DNA of 5,279 nt from Neobacillus cucumis. Lineage in GTDB: Bacteria > Bacillota > Bacilli > Bacillales_B > DSM-18226. Made by a program: the position numbers and the translations under genes. The notes under the pieces are model-generated. The model did not search any database and was not told where the DNA came from. It worked only from the letters and a program-made list of their open reading frames with translations. This document shows positions 1 to 5,246 of this stretch, piece by piece. The stretch is taken from assembly GCF_023715505.1 (NCBI RefSeq), contig NZ_JAMBOH010000066.1, forward strand, positions 1 to 5,279, read 5' to 3'. Within the stretch, counting starts at the first letter, position 1; each line of letters begins with the position of its first letter.

Positions 1-2
1 GG

Positions 3-203
3 GCTCTAACGCACCATAGTTCATCGACCTTCCTCTCCAGCCGTAGAATCAGTATTGACGGTTTAAAACCATTTTCATTCTCTGTGGTGAAGAGCTGGTT
101 TTTAGCGATTCATGGATGGCTAACGGGCAGGTTAATACAACAATTATTCTGTCACCACTCTATTAAAAGGATGACAGGATCCTCTTTTTTTATAAAGGCG
201 TAA
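3..203 (+). other. Left-edge region without a supported gene (open frame of 66 codons, probably not coding)
   Basis: Frame 3 is open from the window edge to a TAA at 201-203, but it has no start in view and a serine-rich, unfamiliar translation. A terminator-like hairpin lies inside it at 146-191, which argues against coding. The other two plus frames stop at 7-9 and 17-19, so an upstream plus-strand gene could end right at the edge. The first ~170 bases look less AT-rich than the intergenic DNA around 1800-2160. They could be the tail of an upstream gene or a dispersed repeat, and I recognise no protein family. Confidence 0.2.
146..191 (+). terminator. Possible rho-independent terminator of an upstream gene
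   Basis: Arms ATTCTGTCA (146-154) and TGACAGGAT (172-180) form nine pairs including one G-U, and a run of seven T follows at 185-191 after CCTC. A shorter alternative hairpin, AGGAT (168-172) with ATCCT (179-183), sits even closer to the T-run. The orientation fits a plus-strand gene ending at or before the left edge. The loop is long (17 nt), so confidence is moderate. Confidence 0.45.
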
Positions 204-260
204 GCTATTAAAATACAAACGAGTTATTCTAAGGGGCGAGATTCTTTAATAAAGGAACAG

Positions 261-303
261 ATAAGAAAAAGGTATCCAAAATTTTGATGGATACCATTTT
301 CTT
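261..303 (-). terminator. Terminator of the P450 gene, possibly bidirectional
   Basis: GGTATCCA (271-278) pairs perfectly with TGGATACC (288-295) around a 9-nt loop. Read on the minus strand, the stem begins about 21 nt after the P450 stop codon and is followed by TTTTTCTTAT, a good U-tract. On the plus strand the stem is followed by ATTTTCTTT, so it may also stop transcription entering from the left. Confidence 0.8.
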
Positions 304-316
304 TAAGATGTTTCAG

Positions 317-1528
317 TTATTTTTTAGTACAAATCTGCAGGCTATGAAAGCCTAGTACTGCCCCATTTTTGATTGGGTCGATGGTAAAATTCTTCGAAAA
401 TGAGATTGATGAGTATCTTTTAATGATCTCAGTCATGGCAATCTTTGCTTCCAATCGTGCTAAAGGTGCCCCTAAACAAAAATGAATTCCGTGTCCAAAA
501 CCAAGATGCTGATTTGGATTACGATGAATGTTATATGTTGATGCATCCTTAAATTGATTTTCATCCCGATTAGCTGAAGTCAGCCATCCAATTACAATAT
601 CACCTTTCCGTAAATGCTGCCCTGCCATGTCTGTATCCTGGGCTACAATCCGTCTTAGGACATGAGCAGGACCACGGTAACGCAGTGTCTCTTCTACCAT
701 TTGCGGAATAAGGGAAAGATCCTTTCTAACCTCTTCATAAACATCCTTATGTTCGATAAGACAATAGACGGCATTTGAGATTAAATTGGTTGTTGTTTCA
801 TTCCCGGCGACGAGAAGAAGTTGACAGAATGGAATTAAGTGCTCTTCAGATATTTTTGTTCCTTCTTCTTCTGCCTGTATGAGGATAGAAATGATATCAT
901 CCCCCAAATGCCCCCTTTTTTCCGTTATTATGTAATGGAAAAATTGCGACAATTCCTCCTGGGCCTTCAATCTAATAGATCTGTTTTCCTCTAAATCCTC
1001 TTTGCTGCTGCTCTTTGGAAAACTCACTAGGATATCAGACCACTCTTTAAACTTATCCATGTATTGGGAAGGAATACCTAACATGGAAGCAATCACTTCC
1101 ATCGGAAGTGGATACGTGAACTCCTTCACCAAATCAAATTCCTCCTCACCGCTTACTTGCTCTAGGAGACGTTCAGTAATTTCCAGTATACACGGTGTCC
1201 ATCCCTCTAATACTTTAGGCGTAAACGCATGATTGACAATAGACCGAAGCTGTTTATGAACAGGATTGTCTAATAGAATTAGACTTTTCTTCAATTTACT
1301 TCCCGGCATGCGAGGAAAATCAACTGAAAATGATTTTGTATCATCAGCCAGCCTTTTTACGTCTTCATAACGAAATACCTGCCAGGTTTTTGTTGCTTCA
1401 TTAAAGTAAACAGGAGATTCTTTTCTCATTTTTTCAAACCAGGGAAATGGATGATGAAAATTTTCTACATTATCCGCTCCTCCTAAGATTTGCGGAAAAG
1501 AAATTTGTTCTGCTGCAATTTTTTTCAT
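317..1528 (-). CDS. Cytochrome P450, CYP109 family (CYP109B1/YjiB-like)
   Basis: A soluble bacterial class I-type P450 monooxygenase of 403 aa, full length for the family. It should hydroxylate a hydrophobic substrate using O2 and electrons from a ferredoxin or flavodoxin partner. Visible motifs are the helix-C H-x3-R (about 91-95), the I-helix AGNETT (241-246, acid-alcohol pair E244/T245), the K-helix E-x-x-R (280-283), and the heme loop FGHGIHFCLG (344-353) with the heme-ligand Cys351. From memory, the N-terminal HPFPW region, the AFTP segment and LLLVAGNETTTNLISNA match B. subtilis CYP109B1 closely. CYP109 enzymes oxidise fatty acids, terpenoids and steroids, but the substrate here cannot be read from sequence. 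I chose ATG at 1528: AGGAG lies 11 nt upstream, whereas the GTG four codons earlier (1540) overlaps that Shine-Dalgarno site. No ferredoxin or reductase gene is adjacent. The gene is divergent from the MarR operon and its promoter carries the same operator motif. Confidence 0.96.
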   Translation of the reverse strand: MKKIAAEQISFPQILGGADNVENFHHPFPWFEKMRKESPVYFNEATKTWQVFRYEDVKRLADDTKSFSVDFPRMPGSKLKKSLILLDNPVHKQLRSIVNHAFTPKVLEGWTPCILEITERLLEQVSGEEEFDLVKEFTYPLPMEVIASMLGIPSQYMDKFKEWSDILVSFPKSSSKEDLEENRSIRLKAQEELSQFFHYIITEKRGHLGDDIISILIQAEEEGTKISEEHLIPFCQLLLVAGNETTTNLISNAVYCLIEHKDVYEEVRKDLSLIPQMVEETLRYRGPAHVLRRIVAQDTDMAGQHLRKGDIVIGWLTSANRDENQFKDASTYNIHRNPNQHLGFGHGIHFCLGAPLARLEAKIAMTEIIKRYSSISFSKNFTIDPIKNGAVLGFHSLQICTKK

Positions 1529-1737
1529 AACAGTTCTCACTCCTATTAAATAATTGAATTAGATCAAGCTTCCGGAGCAATGAATGGATCCTATTCATTC
1601 TTTTAAAGAGTCTTCATTAATAGGACGCCGACATATTGGATGGCCATGGTCTGCCGCAAAATGCTAAAAAGGTATTTAACCCTGATAGAGTAATCGGCTC
1701 TTCCCAATTGTAAAGATTAAAACTTCGAAAGTTGAAC
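1529..1737 (-). other. Long 5' leader of the P450 transcript
   Basis: If the promoter at 1744-1771 is used, the P450 mRNA begins near 1737 and has an untranslated leader of about 210 nt. It contains a hairpin, AATGAAT (1579-1585) with ATTCATT (1593-1599) around GGATCCT, and a GC-richer patch near 1622-1660 that contrasts with the AT-rich DNA further right. One minus frame of this patch reads HFAADHGHPICRRPINED between stops, which might be a coding remnant. I recognise no known riboswitch. Confidence 0.4.
1721..1733. promoter_or_regulatory. Secondary operator-like inverted repeat near the P450 transcription start
   Basis: AACTT-CGA-AAGTT is a 5-bp inverted repeat around 3 bases. It shares the ACTTCGA half-site of the main palindrome at 1749-1766 and would lie at about +4 to +16 of the P450 transcript. 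Its full symmetry is shorter (13 bp), so it may be only an auxiliary half-site or chance. Confidence 0.35.
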
Positions 1738-1743
1738 AACTAA

Positions 1744-1771
1744 ATTTTACTTCGATATATCGAAGTTTCAA
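1744..1771 (-). promoter_or_regulatory. SigA-type promoter of the P450 gene
   Basis: On the minus strand, TTGAAA (-35, plus coordinates 1766-1771) and TAAAAT (-10, 1744-1749) are separated by 16 bp. Each matches its consensus at five of six positions. The predicted start is near 1737. The whole spacer is occupied by an 18-bp palindrome, so bound repressor would block polymerase directly. Confidence 0.7.
1749..1766. promoter_or_regulatory. Perfect 18-bp palindromic operator in the P450 promoter
   Basis: ACTTCGATATATCGAAGT is exactly self-complementary. It reaches from the last base of the -35 box to the first base of the -10 box of the P450 promoter. Its length and symmetry suit a dimeric winged-helix repressor of the MarR type. 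A related site lies in the promoter of the neighbouring MarR gene with identical placement relative to the -10 box, so that regulator is the likely ligand. Binding is inferred. Confidence 0.7.
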
Positions 1772-1799
1772 CCTTTAAAACCTTATTTTTATAAAAAAT

Positions 1800-1822
1800 A
1801 GTTAGAATTTACTAAGTATAAT
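1800..1822 (+). promoter_or_regulatory. Weaker third operator-like site abutting a TATAAT box
   Basis: AGTTAGAATTTACTAAGT (1800-1817) matches the MarR-promoter site at 14 of 18 positions. Its last T starts a perfect TATAAT (1817-1822), the same geometry as at the MarR promoter. Self-symmetry is only 6 of 9 pairs and no convincing -35 box lies upstream, so it may be a degenerate or auxiliary site, or chance in AT-rich DNA. Confidence 0.35.
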
Positions 1823-1875
1823 TCAGAACTCACAGTAGTATTTAGGGAAAATAAGAATTCGTATAACCCAAAAAA

Positions 1876-1961
1876 AGTTTTAAATTAAAACTCCTTTAAC
1901 ACATTTTTAATTAAATAGAATTTACAAAAATATTTAGACTAATGTTTAAGGGAGTTTTTTT
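1876..1961 (+). terminator. Terminator-like structure with a competing upstream hairpin
   Basis: AAAACTCCTTTAACACAT (1887-1904) pairs with ATGTTTAAGGGAGTTTT (1942-1958) with one bulge and a G-U pair, and T1955-T1961 completes a seven-T run. The loop is long but contains TAAATA/TATTTA (1912-1917 with 1931-1936), which shortens it. The left arm also takes part in a perfect hairpin just upstream, AGTTTTAA-A-TTAAAACT (1876-1892), so the two folds exclude each other. It could end a short plus-strand transcript or act as an attenuator ahead of the MarR operon. I recognise no known RNA family. Confidence 0.4.
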
Positions 1962-2091
1962 CGAAAAACATATTGATAAACATAATTATTTGAATCCTGA
2001 TAAGTAAAACTCCACAAACATTGTATTTTCGTAAATGCATACGCGAATGTATTTAAATTATTCTAATTAATTTTATGTATTTTTTTTGATT

Positions 2092-2112
2092 TATATAGAT
2101 TTTAACTATATA
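2092..2112. repeat. Inverted repeat upstream of the MarR promoter
   Basis: TATATAG (2092-2098) and CTATATA (2106-2112) form a perfect 7-bp inverted repeat with a 7-bp spacer, overlapping the first part of the -35 box (2109-2114). It may be another protein-binding site. Its AT-only core makes a chance origin possible. Confidence 0.4.
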
Positions 2113-2137
2113 CAACTTAGAAATTTCAAAGTATAAT
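2109..2137 (+). promoter_or_regulatory. SigA-type promoter of the MarR-YhgE-WrbA operon
   Basis: TATAAT (2132-2137) is a perfect -10 box and TATACA (2109-2114) matches the -35 consensus at four of six positions, with a 17-bp spacer. Transcription should start near 2144, leaving a leader of about 27 nt before the MarR start. The spacer is filled by a near-palindrome related to the one in the P450 promoter, pointing to autoregulation. Confidence 0.72.
2115..2132. promoter_or_regulatory. Near-palindromic operator in the MarR promoter
   Basis: ACTTAGAAATTTCAAAGT pairs with itself at eight of nine positions per arm and lies between the -35 and -10 boxes. It agrees with the P450-promoter palindrome at 14 of 18 positions, and both end on the first T of the -10 box. 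The shared pattern is ACTT-N-GA-N-AT-N-TC-N-AAGT. It is probably the site through which the MarR protein represses its own operon. Confidence 0.65.
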
Positions 2138-2170
2138 AATTTTTGTCAGTTTTAGAAGGGGTGGAGTATT

Positions 2171-2629
2171 TTGAACCAAGAAAATGATATCACTGTAGAC
2201 ATGTTGCTAGCTGCATATGACAATTTATCTAAAAAAATGTCTATTCATCGATTTAGGAATTTTGCTAATCATCTTAGAAATCATGAACTAAATCTGAATC
2301 AATTTTCGATATTAGTTAATATCTTGCGTAATGGTGCTTGCTCCTCTATACAGTTGGCTCACCATTTGAAGTTAAAAGCAGCTTCAATCACTTATTTGGT
2401 TGATTCACTTGAAAAAAGAAAACTTGTTAAACGGATTAATAACCCTGAAGATGGTCGAAGCCATCTCATTAACCTGACAGATGCAGGGAGGGAAGTTGCA
2501 TATTACAATTCGGATAACAAGGACGCTGCCAAATTTTTTGAATGGTTAAATCTGGATGATAAGGAGCTTCTTTATGTAGCTATGAGGATTTTGAACAGAA
2601 AATTACCTGATGAAAGTGAAATTGTTTAA
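2171..2629 (+). CDS. MarR-family winged-helix transcriptional regulator
   Basis: A 152-aa protein of normal MarR length, expected to be a cytoplasmic dimer that binds a palindromic operator and releases it on sensing a small molecule. The winged helix runs from about residue 40 to 110. SSIQLAHHLKL (58-68) and ASITYLVDSLEKRKLV (71-86) form the helix-turn-helix, and the wing carries NPEDGRSHLINLTDAG (91-106), close to the family D-x-R signature. Terminal helices would form the dimer interface. The only cysteine is Cys57, so there is no N-terminal redox cysteine like that of OhrR or YodB; ligand binding rather than thiol oxidation seems likelier. The start is TTG at 2171, with AAGGGG at 2156-2161 nine nt upstream; the next ATG (codon 11) has no such site. 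It is first in an operon, 59 bp before the membrane protein, and probably controls that operon and the divergent P450. Confidence 0.93.
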   Translation: MNQENDITVDMLLAAYDNLSKKMSIHRFRNFANHLRNHELNLNQFSILVNILRNGACSSIQLAHHLKLKAASITYLVDSLEKRKLVKRINNPEDGRSHLINLTDAGREVAYYNSDNKDAAKFFEWLNLDDKELLYVAMRILNRKLPDESEIV

Positions 2630-2688
2630 TTATGGTATACCCTGATTTATGACTAAGACTCACATTCACACCAAGGAAGAAGGATAGT

Positions 2689-4212
2689 ATGAAAAAACTA
2701 ATGAAAATAAAAATGGCATGGGTTCCTGTTTGGATGCCTTTTCTGCTCATTTTAAGTATGATAAGTATTTATTTACCCGTATTTAAAGGTGCTGACCAAA
2801 AGTTAAATGATTTTCCTTTAGTAATAGTCAATGAGGATCAAAATTTCGCTCAATCTCTTGATGGTAAACAGATTTTGGAAAGTCTTGCACAGAATCATGA
2901 CGGACATTCACTGAAATGGATTTCTGAAAAAACGAAGGAAGATGCAATTAAGGATATTAAAGAAAATAAAGCATACGGAGCTATCATCATTCCAGCAAAT
3001 TATACGAGTGGTATTGAAAAAATTGATGAAGCTCTCTTGGCCGGAAATTCAGTTGCAGATCCTGTTAAGGTTGAAATTTTATTAAATGATGGCGGTGGAC
3101 AGTTAGCTACAGGTGTTGCTTCTGCGGTCCTTCAAGGAATGGCTTCTCAAAGTATAGCAACTGTTAGCAGCCAATTACAGGCAGATTTGACCAAAGCGAA
3201 TAAGCAAGTTTCGGCCCAAGCTGTTTCTCTTATTGAACACCCAATCATGGTTAAAACCTCAAATGTGTTAGAGCTGCCCGGAGACATTAATAAAGGCTTA
3301 ACTCCTTTTATGTTAGTGTTAATGGCATCAATCACAGCATTATTGGGAACCCAAATGATTCATGGATATTTAAGTAAAATCGTTGAGAAAATGAAAGAGA
3401 AGGGAAAAATTATTACCGAAACAACAGCCCGAATAACGGAATTAGTTTTAGGCGTTATTTTGATGGTTGTTACCGCTTCAGCTTTAATGGTCGTTGTGTT
3501 TGGGTTCTATAATAGCGTCCATTCTGTAAGCTGGGGTGCGATTTGGTTATATGCAATTTTATGTTTCCTTACCCTTTTCTTCATGTTTAAAATGCTTAGT
3601 CTTATTTTTGGTAAGTGGAGTATGCTGGTAATGTTTCCAGTCAATATTTTAGGGATATTTGCAAGCGGTGGACCCATTCCATTAACAGGCTTGCCTGAAT
3701 TCCATCGCTTCTTTAGTGAACTTTTACCAACCCGATATATGGTCGATGGGATGAGATCTTTGCTCTATTTTTATGGAAATACAGAAGCAGGACTTAGCAC
3801 GGCATTATGGGTAATTTTTAGCTGTTTGGTTGTATTTATGGGAATTTGTCTGATCATTACGTACAATACGTACAAAAAAGAAAAGGTGAAACAATCTGTA
3901 GCTTCTCCTTCTGAAGATAAAACATATGTAGCGTATAACAAGGAACTGGCGTACAGTGTGGAAGAACCTAATATCTCAATCTCGAAAGAACATGTAAATA
4001 TCCCTTCAACACCGGCAGTTAATGCAACATTAATTACACTTTTGAAAGAGGAAAAAACAAATGATGAATGGTATCGTCAAGCATTGCTTAAATTCATGGA
4101 CGGTGAAAGTAAAAATACTTCAAATACGATGCATGATGATATCTTTCGTAATGCGTTACTTTCAATCAATAAACAAAATGAGCTGCCAGTTCCAGAAAGC
4201 GTAAATTCATAA
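2689..4212 (+). CDS. YhgE/Pip-type (ABC-2-like) six-helix membrane protein, putative exporter
   Basis: A 507-aa integral membrane protein with the ABC-2 permease layout: TM1 at about 13-33, a large extracytoplasmic domain (34-200), then TM segments near 202-222, 250-272, 282-303, 309-327 and 371-391. The segment [20 protein letters not shown], then [16 protein letters not shown] (326-361), is characteristic of YhgE/Pip and related permeases. The extracytoplasmic domain is shorter than in long Pip proteins. No ATPase gene adjoins, so energy coupling is unknown; export of a toxic or hydrophobic compound is an inference from its MarR neighbour. After TM6 comes an unusual hydrophilic tail of about 110 residues (396-507), rich in Lys, Glu, Ser and Asn, with two possible amphipathic helices (446-470, 482-494). 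ATG is preceded by AAGGA (2673-2677) and GAAGGA nearer the start. The stop lies 17 bp before the flavoprotein start, so the two genes are surely cotranscribed. Confidence 0.85.
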   Translation: MKKLMKIKMAWVPVWMPFLLILSMISIYLPVFKGADQKLNDFPLVIVNEDQNFAQSLDGKQILESLAQNHDGHSLKWISEKTKEDAIKDIKENKAYGAIIIPANYTSGIEKIDEALLAGNSVADPVKVEILLNDGGGQLATGVASAVLQGMASQSIATVSSQLQADLTKANKQVSAQAVSLIEHPIMVKTSNVLELPGDINKGLTPFMLVLMASITALLGTQMIHGYLSKIVEKMKEKGKIITETTARITELVLGVILMVVTASALMVVVFGFYNSVHSVSWGAIWLYAILCFLTLFFMFKMLSLIFGKWSMLVMFPVNILGIFASGGPIPLTGLPEFHRFFSELLPTRYMVDGMRSLLYFYGNTEAGLSTALWVIFSCLVVFMGICLIITYNTYKKEKVKQSVASPSEDKTYVAYNKELAYSVEEPNISISKEHVNIPSTPAVNATLITLLKEEKTNDEWYRQALLKFMDGESKNTSNTMHDDIFRNALLSINKQNELPVPESVNS

Positions 4213-4229
4213 GTGGAGGAAGTAAGTCT

Positions 4230-4763
4230 GTGAAAATTTTAATTGTATATGATAGTGAAGGCGGACATACAAAAGCGTTGGCACAAACCATTGCTGCTGG
4301 CGCTGAGTTAACGAAAGAAGCAACTGTCATAGTGAAGAATGTAAAAGAGGCAGATGTTAGGCACGTTTCTGAAATGGATGCAATTATTTGGGGGTGTCCC
4401 GGACATTTTGGAACCATTAGTTCAGGCTTAAAAGAGTGGATTGATAAATTAGGGTTTCTTTGGGCTGAAGGGAAACTGGTTGATAAGGTGGGAGCCGTAT
4501 TCTGTACAACAGCCACCACCCACGGCGGACTAGAAGCCACTTTGTTAAACCTTATTACACCTATGTTCCATCATGGTATGATTATTGCCGGTCTGCCAGG
4601 AAATATTCCAGAGAATGCTCTGTACGGATCATACTATGGTTTAGGAATAGCATGCCCTGTAGAAAGCAACCAACAATTGAGTGAAAATGATATCGCATTA
4701 GGGAAAGCATTGGGGCAACGTGTTGTTAGAGTAACCCAAAAATTTACTCAAAGTCGTAGATAA
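4230..4763 (+). CDS. WrbA-like flavodoxin-fold NAD(P)H:quinone oxidoreductase
   Basis: A 177-aa flavodoxin-fold protein, slightly shorter than the ~198 aa of E. coli WrbA. WrbA enzymes bind FMN and reduce quinones by two electrons, avoiding semiquinone radicals. Visible are the FMN phosphate loop [11 protein letters not shown] (8-18), the [19 protein letters not shown] segment (55-73, equivalent to the WrbA GTPTRFG motif), and [20 protein letters not shown] with IIAGLP (97-123), a WrbA hallmark. [15 protein letters not shown] (151-165) forms the last helix. Quinone or xenobiotic reduction is therefore likely, but the true substrate is unknown. Because it shares a predicted regulator with the P450, a role in electron supply is conceivable, though WrbA proteins are not classical P450 partners. 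The start is GTG at 4230, with GGAGGA (4215-4220) nine nt upstream and no better ATG. It is the last gene of the operon, followed 10 bp later by a terminator hairpin. Confidence 0.9.
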   Translation: MKILIVYDSEGGHTKALAQTIAAGAELTKEATVIVKNVKEADVRHVSEMDAIIWGCPGHFGTISSGLKEWIDKLGFLWAEGKLVDKVGAVFCTTATTHGGLEATLLNLITPMFHHGMIIAGLPGNIPENALYGSYYGLGIACPVESNQQLSENDIALGKALGQRVVRVTQKFTQSRR

Positions 4764-4773
4764 TGATGATACC

Positions 4774-4812
4774 AGGAGCCCTAGTTCTTAATAAACAGGG
4801 CTCTTGATTACT
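4774..4812 (+). terminator. Terminator hairpin ending the operon
   Basis: AGGAGCCCT (4774-4782) pairs with AGGGCTCTT (4797-4805), a GC-rich stem of nine pairs (one G-U) with a 14-nt loop, starting 11 nt after the WrbA stop. The following tract (GATTACTTT) is a poor U-run, so termination may be incomplete. Confidence 0.7.
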
Positions 4813-4828
4813 TTAGGGGAGCAAAGGT

Positions 4829-5019
4829 AAAGGAGGACTCGTAGTGGATATTGCAAATTTCTAAGAAGGCATTTACTTCTAACTTGGATTGAGTCTCGTC
4901 CGACTAAAAAAATTAGAAACATACCGCTTTTTATGGGTGCTGAAATTGGTTTAACTCAATTAAAAACAAGTAAAGCAATTTCTATCCTAAAGGCTTATGG
5001 ACACGAAGTTAATTTGTAG
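4829..5019 (+). pseudogene. Possible frameshifted remnant of a small unknown gene
   Basis: AAAGGAGG (4829-4836) sits 7 nt before a GTG at 4844, an ideal initiation site, but this frame reads only VDIANF and then meets TAA (4862-4864). Another frame is open from 4831 to a TAG at 5017-5019 (62 codons). Joining the two near codon 6 would give VDIANF-LRRHLLLTWIESR, continuing to KAYGHEVNL, with a total near 58 aa. Within it an ATG at 4933 would encode 28 residues (MGAEIGL...HEVNL) but has no clear ribosome binding site. I do not recognise the protein. The pattern fits a small gene broken by one indel, or simply a chance ribosome-binding-like sequence. Confidence 0.3.
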
Positions 5020-5105
5020 GAAGTTATAATACGCCCCTCTTATAAAAATTAATAAATGAAACCTTAAGAAGGTAATAAATCAAAGTTTGTGAAACATTGT
5101 ACTTA

Positions 5106-5125
5106 AACAAACGGGTGCGTTTGTT
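5106..5125. repeat. Hairpin-forming inverted repeat
   Basis: AACAAACG (5106-5113) and CGTTTGTT (5118-5125) are perfect 8-bp arms around GGTG. No T-run follows on either strand, so it is not a standard terminator. One arm contains part of an AACGGG motif that also occurs at 122-127 near the left edge. Confidence 0.5.
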
Positions 5126-5186
5126 AAACAAAGGCTCAATATTATTTTAATTACTCAACTTTCGCACCTAGAAAAATGTGATGAGG

Positions 5187-5246
5187 TTAAATGGGTGTAA
5201 CGCTTAGAACCGTTGAAGTAGAGTACTTGACTTTAAATATAGGCAT
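5187..5246 (-). other. Tiny minus-strand ORF with a good ribosome binding site at the window edge
   Basis: On the minus strand AGAGGTG lies with 7 nt of spacing before ATG at 5246. The frame reads MPIFKVKYSTSTVLSVTPI and stops at 5187-5189. The initiation signals are good for so short a frame. It may be the 5' stub of a truncated gene or insertion element, or a chance occurrence. Its promoter, if any, lies outside the window. Confidence 0.2.

Noticed and set aside
1002..1232. 76-codon plus-strand ORF
   Set aside because: It lies entirely antisense within the well-supported P450 gene, has no ribosome binding site and no recognisable protein.
1526..1540. GTG at 1538-1540 as the P450 start, adding four residues
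   Set aside because: The Shine-Dalgarno AGGAG overlaps this GTG, leaving no spacing. ATG at 1528 is correctly placed.
1732..1761. Possible plus-strand promoter TTGAAC-N18-TATATC across the palindrome
   Set aside because: The -10 match is weak and the region is better explained by the minus-strand P450 promoter and its operator.
3147..3335. 62-codon minus-strand ORF
   Set aside because: It is antisense to the membrane protein and its translation shows no family features.
2689..4212. Complete ABC transporter
   Set aside because: No ATP-binding protein with Walker motifs is encoded in the window, so only an ABC-2-like membrane protein can be claimed.
4166..4540. 124-codon minus-strand ORF
   Set aside because: It overlaps the end of the membrane-protein gene and most of the WrbA-like gene, both strongly supported. 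Its composition is typical of a shadow frame.
5025..5030. TATAAT as a promoter for something to the right
   Set aside because: No -35 box at 16-18 bp and no gene downstream within the window.
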